From assembly GCA_019925795.1 (NCBI GenBank), contig CM034315.1, positions 9,424,001-9,488,000 on the forward strand: a stretch of DNA of 64,000 nucleotides. The letters are read 5' to 3'. This DNA comes from Dendrobium chrysotoxum. Its lineage: Eukaryota > Streptophyta > Magnoliopsida > Asparagales > Orchidaceae. Each line of letters starts with the position of its first letter. Within the stretch, counting starts at the first letter, position 1. Below, in pieces: positions 10,916-21,925 of this stretch. The notes under the pieces are model-generated. The model ran no database searches, was not told where the DNA came from, and saw only the letters and a program-made list of their open reading frames with translations. Made by a program: the position numbers and the translations under genes.

Positions 10916-12714
10916 TGTCACAACCCAACGCAACAAGAACTGAACTTATCATGTTAGGTTGCGACATAAAACCCCAGGATCTAGCTTTGGAATTACTTTT
11001 CTTTTTCTTTTCAACGAATTATAGAACCACAGAGCTGCTACAAACATCTAAGTGTACGGAAAACTCATCCATTCTTTCTTCTTTCTTTCATCAAAAATAA
11101 TATATACTACAGTGCATGGCTATAAACAGAAAGTACAAAATAGAAAAGTAACCTAGCCATGACTGTACAAAAATCAAAAGTATAAAAATACCTATGACTG
11201 CAATTCAGATCCTGAGCAGCTACTCTGACACTTCCTTCCCTTTCCTAGAACCTGAAAACCATGAAGATAACCACAGTGAGCTAACAGCTCAGCAAGATCA
11301 CACAAGCCGACCTAAATTCTCAAATCCACACACAAAACTAAAATCTCAAAACAAAGCACGGAATTTAAAGCATCAAATAGAGTTTAGATATTATCACAAA
11401 AATTATCAGATCATAAATAGAATTCATCACACCACAGAATCATCTTAGCACAGAAAATGAATCAAATTCATCTCACAGAATCGTACAAATCACATCACAG
11501 AATCATATTTCAAATCACACATCAGATCACATTTCAGATCACATTTCAGATCACGTATCCCTGACACAGACAAAATCTCAGAGGATTCTGGCCCCTTATG
11601 CCTCCCTTCCCATACACAGACAGAATCTCAAAAGATTTTGGCCCCTTATGTCTCCCTTTATGCTTACAGCATCAGAACATATCAGATTATCAGATCAGAA
11701 TTCATTTTTCTATTCCCGGACCCAAACAGAATCTCAAAAGATTCTGACCCCTTATGCCTCCCTTCCTAGACACAGACAGAATCTTAAAGGATTCTGGCCC
11801 CTTATGTCTCCCTTCTGAGCATTCAATCATATAAAGCATCAATCATATCATTTTCAAAGAAATTAAATACGCATCAAAAAGCAGTCAGACAGTATAACGA
11901 CAGACAACAAAAAATCCAACGAATCAAAATTCACAGTTTCAGAACATTTCCAAATTACCAGAGATTATGCATAACATCGTTTCAAGACTTTCATTATACT
12001 GTAGCATTATTTTTCGACATCCAAAAAATTTTCTGTTCGATAAAAATTCCACAAATTTCAAAATACCCGATGAAAATTTTTTAGAAAATAGTCAAAATGT
12101 GCATAAAAACAATCTCGACAACATACCAAAAGTTACGCGGTAAAAGTTTTACCAATGCAAAGTTATACCCATTTTTCGCTAACGAAAACACAATTTTAAT
12201 CAGAAAATTCGTCAAAATTCACATTTCTGAAAATTGAGATAGGCATAATGTGCCTTACCTCGAGTCGATCAACTTTCCCAACTGCAACGACGGACGAAAA
12301 CGGACCGAAGTCACCCAAAATGCGGATTTCCTTCTCTTTTTCCTTCTCTTTCTCTCTCTAGCCGTTTCTCTCTCTTTAATCCAACGGCTGAGATATTTAA
12401 TGGGTTAAGATCTTTTCAGTTCATCCCAGACGATCGTGTCGTTCGTCCCGGACGATAATTTCTTCGTACGGACAAAATTACTGGACGATCGGCTCTGTAA
12501 AATTTTTATTCTATTCGTACAGGCTGTTCGTACAGACAGTTCATACAGACGAAACTGCTGTACGATCGGCTCTGGACGGTTCATCCAGACAGTTCGTACG
12601 GGACTAACAGGTTCGTACAGTACGAGCCTGCACCAAAAATCTTGAATTTCTCAGTTCGTACAGGTTCGTCCGGGACTAACCTGCACGAAATTTTTTTTTT
12701 CAAGAGTTCTCACA
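10916..12714 (-). mobile_element. 5' LTR of the 4375-12714 gypsy element
   Basis: A 1799-base LTR homologous to 4375-6106. As the upstream LTR it would drive transcription leftward. A TATA-like ATTAAATAT occurs on the minus strand near 12393-12402, followed by a CTCTCTCT-type purine/pyrimidine tract. It contains the same four ~50-base repeats (11562-11816) and a GTTCGTAC-rich tract near the U3 end (12420-12690). The promoter assignment is inference. Confidence 0.95.
11562..11816. repeat. Four ~50-bp repeats inside the 5' LTR
   Basis: Same paired arrangement as 5007-5265, with individual substitutions (for example GATTTTGGCCCC and GATTCTGACCCC variants). The array therefore predates insertion of the element and has not been expanded since. 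Confidence 0.88.
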
Positions 12715-12719
12715 GGAGT
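12715..12719. repeat. Target-site duplication GGAGT (right)
   Basis: Exact match to 4370-4374. Beyond it the left arm of the large inverted repeat resumes. Confidence 0.95.
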
Positions 12720-15700
12720 TCTGTTTCTCACGAGCAAGCCCCCATGGTTAATTACATCTCAGGCTAGGGGCTTGAGAATACTCTCGATTAAGGATCCGAT
12801 ATTATTCTTCCCTAAAAAGGGAGATTGGCATGAAAGGGGGGACTAGGAGATCCTACTCAAAGGGGAAAAAAAGGGTCCAAATGGCTTAGTCAACATGCAG
12901 GGTTCACTTCAAGCATACGGAGGGACTAAGGCAGTAAGGAGAGGAAGAAGATCAGGCACTCCAAGCATACGGAAGGGAAGGATAAATGTAGCATCATCCA
13001 TGTGACATGGATAAGTAGGATTTACAGTCCCTGAAGAAAAGGAACTTACCCACTGTTTAAGCATACTACGAGACACCCAATGTAGCAGCCTTGAATTCTA
13101 GATCTAATGTGGGATTAGTGTTCTTCAACACTAACACCCATGTCCTAGCTAATGCACCTAGGCTTATATCCTGCGTGAAAAGGAATGACAGCTAACCACC
13201 TAATCTTGTAAAATTCATACTGTCCAGTCTTTATGAAAGATGGGTAGGTAGTTTAGTTCTTGGAAGTAGGGCTGACATCTAGAGAGTTTCCTAATTGGCC
13301 CTAGACTTATGTAGGATAAATGCTCCGAGAGCTAATACAATTAAAGTTTTGATTAAATTGATTTCTAATACAATGCATGCTAGTTTGAAATGCTTCCAAA
13401 TTAGGTATGCTTGATTGATTTTAAAAAGAAATAGGCTTATAGAAAATAATTTTTAAAAAAGATTGGGCTTCCCTAGGTCCAGCACTTCATCCTCATAGGC
13501 CTAATTATCAAGACTCTACCTGCAGGCGGAGAAGTGTCTTATTAAAAGGAGAGAGAAGAATGCATTGATATGCATATGACCCTAGACGATTTGACTATTA
13601 CCTAAGTCGTTAAGTTTCTAAGTTATTTAATTCCTAAAATTTTAGAATTTTATTATGAGTAGAAAAATATATTTTTTTGTCCTAGAGAGCCTAGCGAAAA
13701 TAAGCCAATGACATGCAAGAAAGAAACTTAAAAAAGCATGTAATTTCTACTATACACATAAAATAAACAGATCAATATAAATCCATAAAACACAAAAAAG
13801 TAAAGTTCAAAGTCCACGCAAGTGCCGTATAAGTACATCCCAAGATCTACAGAAAAGTAATGGTGGCCAGTCCCCACCGACAATAACTTAGATTTTAATC
13901 TTACTGAATGACGCAAGTCTTAAAAGTAAGGCATTTCATCTTGAGGTCTTCTTCTTTAAGTGGATTGTCCTCCTCTAGATCGTCTCCCTTCGGATTGTCT
14001 CCTTCGGGCTCCGTATAGTTCGTCCTCCAAAAGGGTACCCAAATAACTAAGAAATTTCCTATAAAGGGCCTTTCTTTTTCTCTTTGAGTACCTAGTATTT
14101 GAGATGTCGTACTTTTAAAGACTTTCACAACTCGATGATAATTACATCAAATTATATTTAAAAAAATCTAGACTCAAACTCCTGCATGGTTATCCTAATA
14201 AAAATCTCAAGCAGTTCATATATAACATCTCAAGCAGTTAATATTTTGTATAGAAAATATAAACACACTTGGCCACACTCTTTTAATTTTAAGGGGGCTA
14301 AGCAGTCTCTGGAGCATATGTAGAAAATAGCATTAGTTTTTAAAGTTTTAATTATTTTGCCCCCTTTTTTTAGCGCTACATGAGCGTGGCCACCTGTATA
14401 AGACTAGATTAGTATCAAAGCGCCCCTAGCCCATGGGCAGTCTAACACACAAATCACATCACAAGAAAAATATAGAAAGCATAATAATGAAATAAGCATC
14501 ATATCAATCACAACACATTAGAACAAACCAAGTCAACCAACACTCGTGCCACATGCAAAAAGTATCACATCACATAAAGCGGGAAAAGTAAAACACTGAC
14601 CCTAATCCTAGAGCTAGAAGTGGTGTCCTAGCAAATAATTTCATATGTGTATAATAAGCTTGTGTGGCTTTAGATAGGTCTTATATTGGGTAATTGGTTC
14701 AAGTTGCTTTGTATTAGAGTTAGTTGAGGGCCAGAAAAGGAAATTTGATTAAGGTTTAACTAGTAATGGATTAGGTTCCATTTTATTTAATTTAGTTTAT
14801 GGATCAGTTTCAATACTTAGGGTAGTCTTCTTGGAAGTTTAAATTGCATTAGCCAATTTTAGAAGGTCCGGGGTCCTCCTATGTGCTAGGCTAAAGGGGG
14901 TCCAAAAGGTCAATATTGGAAATAGGCTAGGTTTGGGGGTCCTAATATTTTAGTTAAATATTAGACCTTAAAAGGAGTAGTTAGGCTTTGAGTTTGCTGG
15001 ATTTGGAGTTTTCTAGGCCAAGCTATGAATTTTATAAGTTTCGGGCCCTAGTGGAAGGACTACGGTTGATCGGAGAGTTAACTTTTTGACTTAGATTTGT
15101 TTCCAAGAACCTAATATTTTTAATAAATACTAGACCTTAATTAGAGTTGAATGCCTTTTAGTTTGCCCAATTTAAAATTTTTTATAATTAGTTATGAATT
15201 TTCAAATGTTGGGGCAATTAATGAATTATTAAAATTGTTTAAAGAAGGGGGATTTTATGGTTTTAATCCAAATCAGCTCCAAACTGATTGAAATCACCCC
15301 CAAAGGTCAGGAATGACCTAAAGGAGTGTTCCCAAGTATTTGGGGAAAATTTGGATTTTTTAATAATTTTTAATTATTTAATTAAGGCAAAAAGGTGATT
15401 TTTAATCCAAATTAAATTAAGATTTAAATTGAAGTCCAATTAAGGGACCCTAATCATTTAAGATTAAGAACTGAATTCTAAAGATTTTGAGGTATTATGA
15501 GGAATTTTCTGAGTTAAAATGGATTTATTAGAATTTTCTGAAGTTATCATGGCTTAATTATCGGGTAAATTAGGATTTTTTAATTAAGGGGTCTAAAGGC
15601 TCCTAAAAATTCCTAGAAAATTCTGGAAGATTTAGGATGTCACTAAGCTCAATTGTTCAAAGTTTCATGTTAATCAAGTTCTATCCTAGCTCCTAAAATT

Positions 15701-16830
15701 TTTCTAAGTTCGCTAGACGGGTCTTTAATTATTATCCTTAGGGTGTCGCTACGTTAAGTAGGATTGAATTGAGTTTTGGACTAACCCCTGAAATAATATG
15801 CAGGGAGTACATAAATAAAGTAAACACACCAATCCTAGGATCTAGGAGGGCATAAACTAGGTGCTCGTGCGTCCTACACATGCAAAAGACAATGAAAAAG
15901 AAGACTTATAAGCATGCTTAATGGTGTGATTAGTGAATGATCGGGGCTTAATCACCCACTAATCTCTCCCCCCATGAATATTATTCATAAGCATGATCTA
16001 TGTTTAAAATTTCAAAGTAGATCTCTCAAAATTAGAGATTTAATAATATGTATAATTTGAAAATAATTTAAAACACACATATATTAAATGTATAAATTTA
16101 AAAGTAAAGTAATTAAAAATAATTCAATGTAAATGCATACATAAATATAGGAGAGATCTACTGGCCACCCAAGGGAGTTTCAAAAAGAGTTTAAAAATAA
16201 TTATTAATTTAAAAATAATTAAGATATTAATTATTTAAATAATATTTAAATAATCAACCAATTAAATAATACAGAAATTCAACAGAAAAACATTTTGATG
16301 TCTGAAAATATTTTTAATTTAAAATACATATTTTTTTAAAAAAAATTAAGATATTATACTTAAAAATCTGATTTAAAACGGAAAAGATATAAATTTTTGA
16401 AGATTAATGTAATTAAAAGGATTTTTAAAATAATTTAGAATAATTAATATTTAAAATAATTATTAAATTAGAATAAATTAATTATTAAAGTTTCTAAAAT
16501 TAGAATAATTTAAAATAACTTTAATTAAATAAAATTATTTAAATCTAACTCAATTAAATAGTAATTTAATTATTTAAATATGTAATTAATAAAAGAAAAG
16601 GAGTTATTTGAAATAATAACAAAATTTTAATTATTAAGCTTAATTTAAAATTAAATAAGAAAAAAAAATGAGTTTTCTGATTTTTAAAATAAATAGAAAT
16701 GTATTTTATAAATAATAATAAAAGTAATAAAATAATGATAAAACAATTTTAAAATAACTTAAAAGAAAATGCTAATAATAATAATTAAAATAATAAAAAA
16801 TTTTAAAAATAACTTAAAATAGAATATTAA
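12720..16830. other. Left-arm sequence, no recognised gene
   Basis: This part of the inverted-repeat arm holds only short frames. The longest, minus 13901-14128, encodes an acidic/charged stretch with no recognisable family. A tract at 14600-15700 mirrors 24340-25400. I see no gag, pol or transposase motif on either strand. Confidence 0.5.
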
Positions 16831-16839
16831 TAATAACAA

Positions 16840-16850
16840 TAATAATTTAA

Positions 16851-16897
<47 letters not shown>

Positions 16898-16912
16898 GTA
16901 ATAATAAAGTAA

Positions 16913-16950
<38 letters not shown>

Positions 16951-17110
16951 ATATATAATAATAATTGTAATAGTTTAAAAATAATAATAATAATAATGAA
17001 AATAGTTTAATAATAATAATAATAATGAAAATAAATTAATAATAATAATAATGATAATTAAAATAATTTAATAATAATAAGAATAATAATAATAATAATA
17101 ATAATAATAT
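16840..17110. repeat. (TAA)n microsatellite arrays
   Basis: Several interrupted runs of TAA/ATA repeats (for example 16850-16896, 16918-16941 and 17085-17108) in an AT-only landscape. The corresponding part of the right arm (about 22700-23800) is AT-rich but has no such arrays, so they expanded after the arms separated. Confidence 0.9.
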
Positions 17111-18067
17111 TGTTTTTAAATTAAAGAAAATACTTTTCTGAAAATAATAATATATATTATGTATTTTTTATTTCAAAAATAATTTATATTAATTATATAT
17201 TAAAAATCTATTAAAAACATTTAAAACAAGATTTAAAATTAATTTTAAAATAAAAAGGCGGCGGAAAGTCTGGGAACGACACTTGGCACACTCAGGTACA
17301 TCCCCGAAACCGCGGCCAATCATTACCTGGTAACGCGATGATTGCACCGCCAGCAATGATTACCGTAATCATTGCGGCGTAATTAACCGCGGTCGCAATT
17401 TCATTAGCCACGTCAGCCGAGGCTGACGACCGTCCGATCCAACGCATTTTCAGATTAATGGGTGAGATCGTGCCGGACGGGATGAGGGAAATGCGGGATC
17501 GAATCATCGGTCAGACGAGACCGTAGAATGACCAGATCTCGATCGTTGATCGCGAGATCAACGGTCCAAGGTTCGTCCTGCACATGCAAGCTCGGAACCG
17601 AAACCCTAACTTATTTTTTGCCTCATTTGATCAATTTGCTCAATCAAATGACTTAAAATTTTAAACATGAAACATAGAAGTGAAGAGCATTCATGGGGAG
17701 TGGTTTTCGCGGTCTAAAACACGCTTTTTGAAACGCTAGTTAACCCTATGTGTCCTAGGCTTGGGTTTGCAATTGCACCTTGGTTAATGGACGGTTTGAC
17801 CCGTTTAATGGCTTGTAGCACTTGTAGACTGTCCACGCTCCTTGTTATAGAAGGTTCCATGAGCTCTCGATGCCTAGATCGAGGGTAAAAAGCCTTGGAA
17901 CGGATCTACCCTTGGTTGGCCGGAGTTCTCATCGGCGGCGGCCTCGACCAGCAGGGTTCAACTTGGGAGATGTGGAAAGAAGGTATGGGAGCTCAAGCAC
18001 GAAAGATTTTTGCTTGAGAGGGCTTGTAGAGAGAATAGAATACGGGAGCCCTCCTGCCCTAATACCC

Positions 18068-18080
18068 CTATTTAAAGCTC
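18068..18080 (-). promoter_or_regulatory. Conserved TATA-like box, left arm (points left)
   Basis: On the minus strand the 13 bases GAGCTTTAAATAG are identical to 21913-21925 on the plus strand. The surrounding sequence is also conserved: downstream GGAGCGTGGACAGTCTACAA here corresponds to GGAGCGTAGACAGTCTATAA in the other arm. A promoter role is inferred from the TATA-like core and the upstream TTGACC cluster. Confidence 0.5.
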
Positions 18081-18189
18081 AAGGGTTTAAATCAACGGTT
18101 TAGATTGAATCTAGAGTCTAATAGGAGGGAAAAGAGGGGGATTGGGCCATGCTTTTGCATTGGAGAGGATTTGGATTGTTTTAATGGCT

Positions 18190-18840
18190 TTAAATAACAT
18201 TAATTTGACCAAAATAGGTCAAATTTGACCAAGGGAGACTAGGATTGACCAAGTCAATGTTTGACCTGGTCAACCTAGTCAACTAGACCCAAGTGTTGAA
18301 GGGTTTGAGCCTAGGGTAGCCTTGAATTGATTTGAAATTGAATTAGGCTCAAATGGGTCTAAATAAGTCAAATTAACCCAATAAGACTTGGGTTGACCAA
18401 GTCAAAGGCTGACTTGGTTAACCTAGTCCATTGAGTCTAAGAGAGTGGGTTGAGTCCAAGAATAGGGCTTGGATTGGAATAAAATCAATTTGGGCTCAAA
18501 TAGGCTAAGTGGGTCAACCTGGGTTGACCTGGTCAACCAGGGACCCAGGGCACAGGACTGGGCCCAATGGGTTGTGTCTAACCCACTGGGTCCAAGGAAG
18601 GAGGGAATTGAGCCTAAGAAGGGTTGAATTTGAGTTGAAGTCAAGAAAAGGGGTTTGGGTCAATTTGGATCAACCCAGGTTGACTTGGTCAACCATGTTG
18701 ACCCAAGGTTTGGGTCAGGTCTCAACAAATTTGGCTTGACCCACTGAATTGACTGGGAGGGGTCATGGGGCCTAGCCTGGTCAATTTGACCAGGTCAACA
18801 TGTTGACCCAAGAGTTTAGGCAAAAGTAAGGTCAACAGCC
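18190..18840. repeat. GGTCAA/TTGACC-rich tract, left arm
   Basis: Dozens of overlapping GGTCAAC and GTTGACC words occur here, often as back-to-back pairs such as GGTCAACCTGGGTTGACC. TTGAC(C/T) is the W-box core bound by WRKY transcription factors. Relative to the TATA-like box at 18068-18080 (minus strand) the tract lies upstream. It mirrors 21160-21800. Short frames here are translations of the repeat. Confidence 0.8.
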
Positions 18841-21179
18841 GCCGACCAAGTTATCGAGCGCCCAAGCCAGTCCATCTCTGGCCCTAGCCCGATCAGGCTC
18901 CTTCCCTCTCATTATATATATATGAAATAAAATAGGGAAAAGGGATCGACAATCAATACTCACTGGCAATCATTATTAAGCAATAATATACAACCAATTG
19001 TCAGCAACCAATAATCTACAACTAATAATCATCAATCAAAGCATCTGAAGGCCAATTCTGAGACCCGATAACATCCTGAAGCCCCTGGCCATTGATTATC
19101 TTTCCGGCCGGTCAGACTGAAAGGGCAAGTGCCCTCCCCAACCTCCCCATGAGGAGAGGGGGCGCTAGAAGGCTGTTTGATTTTTGAGGGGATTTAAAAT
19201 TTTTTTAATCAAGTAAAATCAATAATCGGCAATAATCAGCAATCAGCAATCGTCAATTGGAGCTTCAGAACACAATTCTAGGACCCGACAACATCTCGAA
19301 GTGTTCGACCATTGACTATCTTTCCGACTGGGCGAACTTTAAAGGACAAGTGTCCTCCTCAATCTCCCCTCATGGGGAGGGGGTGCTAGAAGGCTACTGA
19401 ATTTTTGAGAGGAATAAAAATATTTTTAAAAAATAAAAAAATTACTCAATCGATAATTATCTACAATTGGCAATCAATAATCATCACAAGGACCTCCGAA
19501 GACCAATTCCAGGACCCGACAACATCTCGAAGCCCTCGGTCGTTGACTACCTTGGCTGTTGACTATCTTTCCAACCGAGCGGATTGAAAGGGCAAGTGCC
19601 CCCCCTACCTCCCTTCGCGGGGTGGGAATGCTGGGAGGCTATTGAAATTTGGACTGAACGCAGGAGACATGAAGTTGGACCTGAATGAACTCAAAAGACT
19701 CAATTTGAACTGAAACATACATAAGGAACTCTAAATTAATAAATGCACAATAAAAATGAAAATACAAATGATAAACGACTGTTCGAAATAATTAAATGAA
19801 TACTTATGAGCAACTACAAGTAACGAACACTGATTGATGTCTAATGTAGATGTCAATTCACCAATCAACACATATTTAGAGACGAGTAGTGAATGTAATA
19901 CATCAACAATCTATGAATGCCTATAGAAAAATATACCAAACTCCTACAAATGATAACAGGGGGATAACAAGGGATATACAATGATTACAAAGATGTTCTC
20001 ATAGTCAACATCAGTCGAGCATGTAAAAAGTGTGTATGAGCTCCTACGAACTATCGTAGGACATCCATCATATATCTGATATATTACCTACAAGCAAATA
20101 CAAGAAGGACTATATAGACACAAGCACACGTTAGCATTAACGGGAGATTCGCCACAATCACAACAAACCTATGAGTGTTAATTGACAACAAGTAATGGAG
20201 TCTACGATACCTGTGCAGCCGATCTCCATACAATGTCAATCGAATACACTGATCCCTTACAAATAATGGCAAACAACATACAACAATTGTAGGCCTCCAT
20301 GAATCATAGCAGGAGATTCGTTGATACACTACAATCTACCTGTATAGAGAAACAGGTAAATAATCATAGTACGATGTCACGCCACCGGATCTGCAACATG
20401 TGTACTAGCAGACAGAAGGTGTTTGTAGGCCCTTAAAAGAAATCTCAGCCATTTTCTAAATGAAATCACTTGCGTAATAGATCATATTTTAAAACCCACA
20501 TTATATACTAAATATGATTCCCTAAGCTAAAATGCAATAACCGCATGTGCTCTGATAAATGCAATGAAGTTACAAAAGCCAATGTTTGAGAATGTTGCAC
20601 GGGTCAAGTATTCAAGTCTGATTCTCCTCCATGAAAGGACCGAAGTTGATCTGACAAGAATAATAAAGGGCCCCCCAAATACCCGTATAGGCCCTGACGA
20701 GCGTGTTATGAAAACACACGTAACGTCCAGGGATGCTGCGCGGGTTAACAAGTGAAGTCAAGTATGAACCTGACCATGTGTCAGTAAGTTAATAGAGTTG
20801 ACAAGGTTCAATCCACAAATGCAAATGCCCATAAGTCACCTCGATGATGGCCATGTTGATCGAAAATCTCCACCGGGAGGTCAAATCTCAAATCCAACAA
20901 AAATTTAAATCTCTGAATTCTTAAAATAAAATCTATCACTTAAAATTTTAAAACTAAAACTCATCCACCTCCCATAACCTTTTTTTGGGGGTAATAAATT
21001 TGAATTTAACATTAGCTCAAAAAGAGTGAATGCATGTCGGACGTATCACTAAGATTCATCCTCAAATAGTCTCTTGCCAGCATGGACATGACACGTATCC
21101 TCTGATCAGATAGCTTTGCCACAAAATAGCACCATTATATTACGATCACGGTCAAAGCCCGTTGTTGACATTATTTTCT
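18841..21179. other. Central spacer of the giant inverted repeat
   Basis: This 2.3-kb centre is not palindromic. Its left part carries three diverged tandem units (18965-19652). Its right part (19660-20900) contains loosely repeated words such as CTCCTACGAACTATCGTAGG and GGAGATTCG and two short opposing frames near 20527-20755 that I do not recognise. No transposase-like or retrotransposon coding sequence is visible. Confidence 0.6.
18965..19652. repeat. Three tandem ~230-bp units
   Basis: Units run about 18965-19195, 19208-19412 and 19440-19652. Each contains an AATAATC-rich head, then AGGACCCGACAACATC (AGACCCGATAACATC in the first), TTGACTATCTTTCC (TTGATTATC in the first), an AAGGGCAAGTGCC block, a GGGGAGGGGG-like segment and GCTAGAAGGCT. 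The units are well diverged, so the array is old. Confidence 0.85.
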
Positions 21180-21800
21180 CCAAATCCCTTGGTCAAAGGG
21201 TTTGACTTAGTCAAATTGGCCAAGCCAAGACCCAAGACCCATTCCACTGAGTTTAGTGGGTCAAGCCAAGTCTGTTGAGCCTAGGCCCAGGTCCTGGGTC
21301 AACCTGGTTGACCAGATCAACCCAAGTTGACCCAAATTGACATAAATGCTCTCTTTTTGGTTCCAAATCAAATCCATACTTTCTTGGCTCAATCTCACAC
21401 CTATATTGGGTTCCATGGGCCAGACCAAGCCTCTTAAGCTCAGACCCATGCCTTGGGTCAACCTGGTTGATCAGGTCAACCCAAGTTAACTCATTAAGCC
21501 CAAATGAGCCCAAACCAAATTTCAAACCCCCTTGGCTTAGATCCCTCATCATTTGGACCCAATTGACTAGGTTGACCAAGTCAACCTTTAACTTGGTCAA
21601 CCAAAGTCTTATTGGGTCGATTTAACCTATTTAAGCCCAAATGAGCCCAAAACAAATTTCAATCAAATCCCATAGCTTCTTGGACTCAGCCCCCTCACCC
21701 CTTGGGACTTTTTGACCAGGTTGACCAAGTCAACCCTTGACTTGGTCAACCCAAGTCCTTCTTGGTCAAATTTGACCTATTTATGTCAAATTAATGGCAT
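21160..21800. repeat. GGTCAA/TTGACC-rich tract, right arm
   Basis: Mirror of 18190-18840, dense in TTGACC/GGTCAAC words including CAACCTGGTTGACC. It lies upstream of the plus-strand TATA-like box at 21913-21925. The overlapping minus-strand frames at 21253-21600 reflect the repeat rather than a gene. Confidence 0.8.
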
Positions 21801-21912
21801 TTAGTGCATTTAATCCTTTCCTATTGAGCTCCCTATTCAAACCATGGCTAATCAATCCTATTTCCCTCCTAATTATCCCTAGGATGGATCCTAGCCGTCG
21901 ATCTAATGCCAT

Positions 21913-21925
21913 GAGCTTTAAATAG
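21913..21925 (+). promoter_or_regulatory. Conserved TATA-like box, right arm (points right)
   Basis: GAGCTTTAAATAG, identical to the reverse complement of 18068-18080. It sits about 110 bases downstream of the TTGACC tract. The two boxes point away from each other, so any transcripts would run outward along the arms. Confidence 0.5.

Larger units (their letters stand above)
4375..12714 (-). mobile_element. Full-length Ty3/gypsy LTR retrotransposon
   Basis: This is a complete element on the minus strand. Two LTRs begin TGTCACAACCCAAC and end AAGAGTTCTCACA as read on the plus strand (4375-6106 and 10916-12714). A perfect 5-bp target duplication GGAGT lies at 4370-4374 and 12715-12719. A tRNA-iMet primer site (10897-10908), gag, protease, reverse transcriptase, RNase H, integrase with a C-terminal chromodomain-like segment, and a polypurine tract (6109-6120) follow in the usual order leftward. 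Sample stretches of the LTRs differ at several percent of positions and the coding region carries several stops and a frameshift, so insertion is not recent. The C-terminal segment with KLRSKQIPMVKAQW suggests a chromovirus of Tekay/Del type; that assignment is tentative. Confidence 0.96.
4107..18840. repeat. Left arm of giant inverted repeat (interrupted by a gypsy element)
   Basis: This stretch, with 4375-12714 removed, is the reverse complement of about 21180-27500. Matching landmarks are GTGGACCTCC at 4107 with 27503; the GGCTCTCGCC block at 4265 with 27330; the CCCCCATGGTTAATTACATC block at 12745 with 27205; the block around a DNA motif GTAGCAGCCTTGAATTC at 13083 with 26850; the TAGGGTGTCGCTACG block at 15740 with 24270; the TAATCATTGC-rich island at 17330-17560 with 22440-22690; and the GGTCAACCTGG tract at 18190-18840 with 21160-21800. 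The arms are clearly diverged but collinear. The left arm contains long TAA arrays that the right arm lacks. No transposase or gag-pol coding was recognised in the arms. Confidence 0.85.

Noticed and set aside
17292..17507. GC-richer island with small frames in the left arm (and 22446-22631 in the right)
   Set aside because: The mirrored islands show no shared reading frame, so they look like conserved non-coding DNA rather than a gene.
21253..21600. Longest minus-strand frame in the right arm (115 residues)
   Set aside because: It is made of GGTCAACCTGG-type repeats in translation and overlaps another frame of the same kind; no family resemblance.
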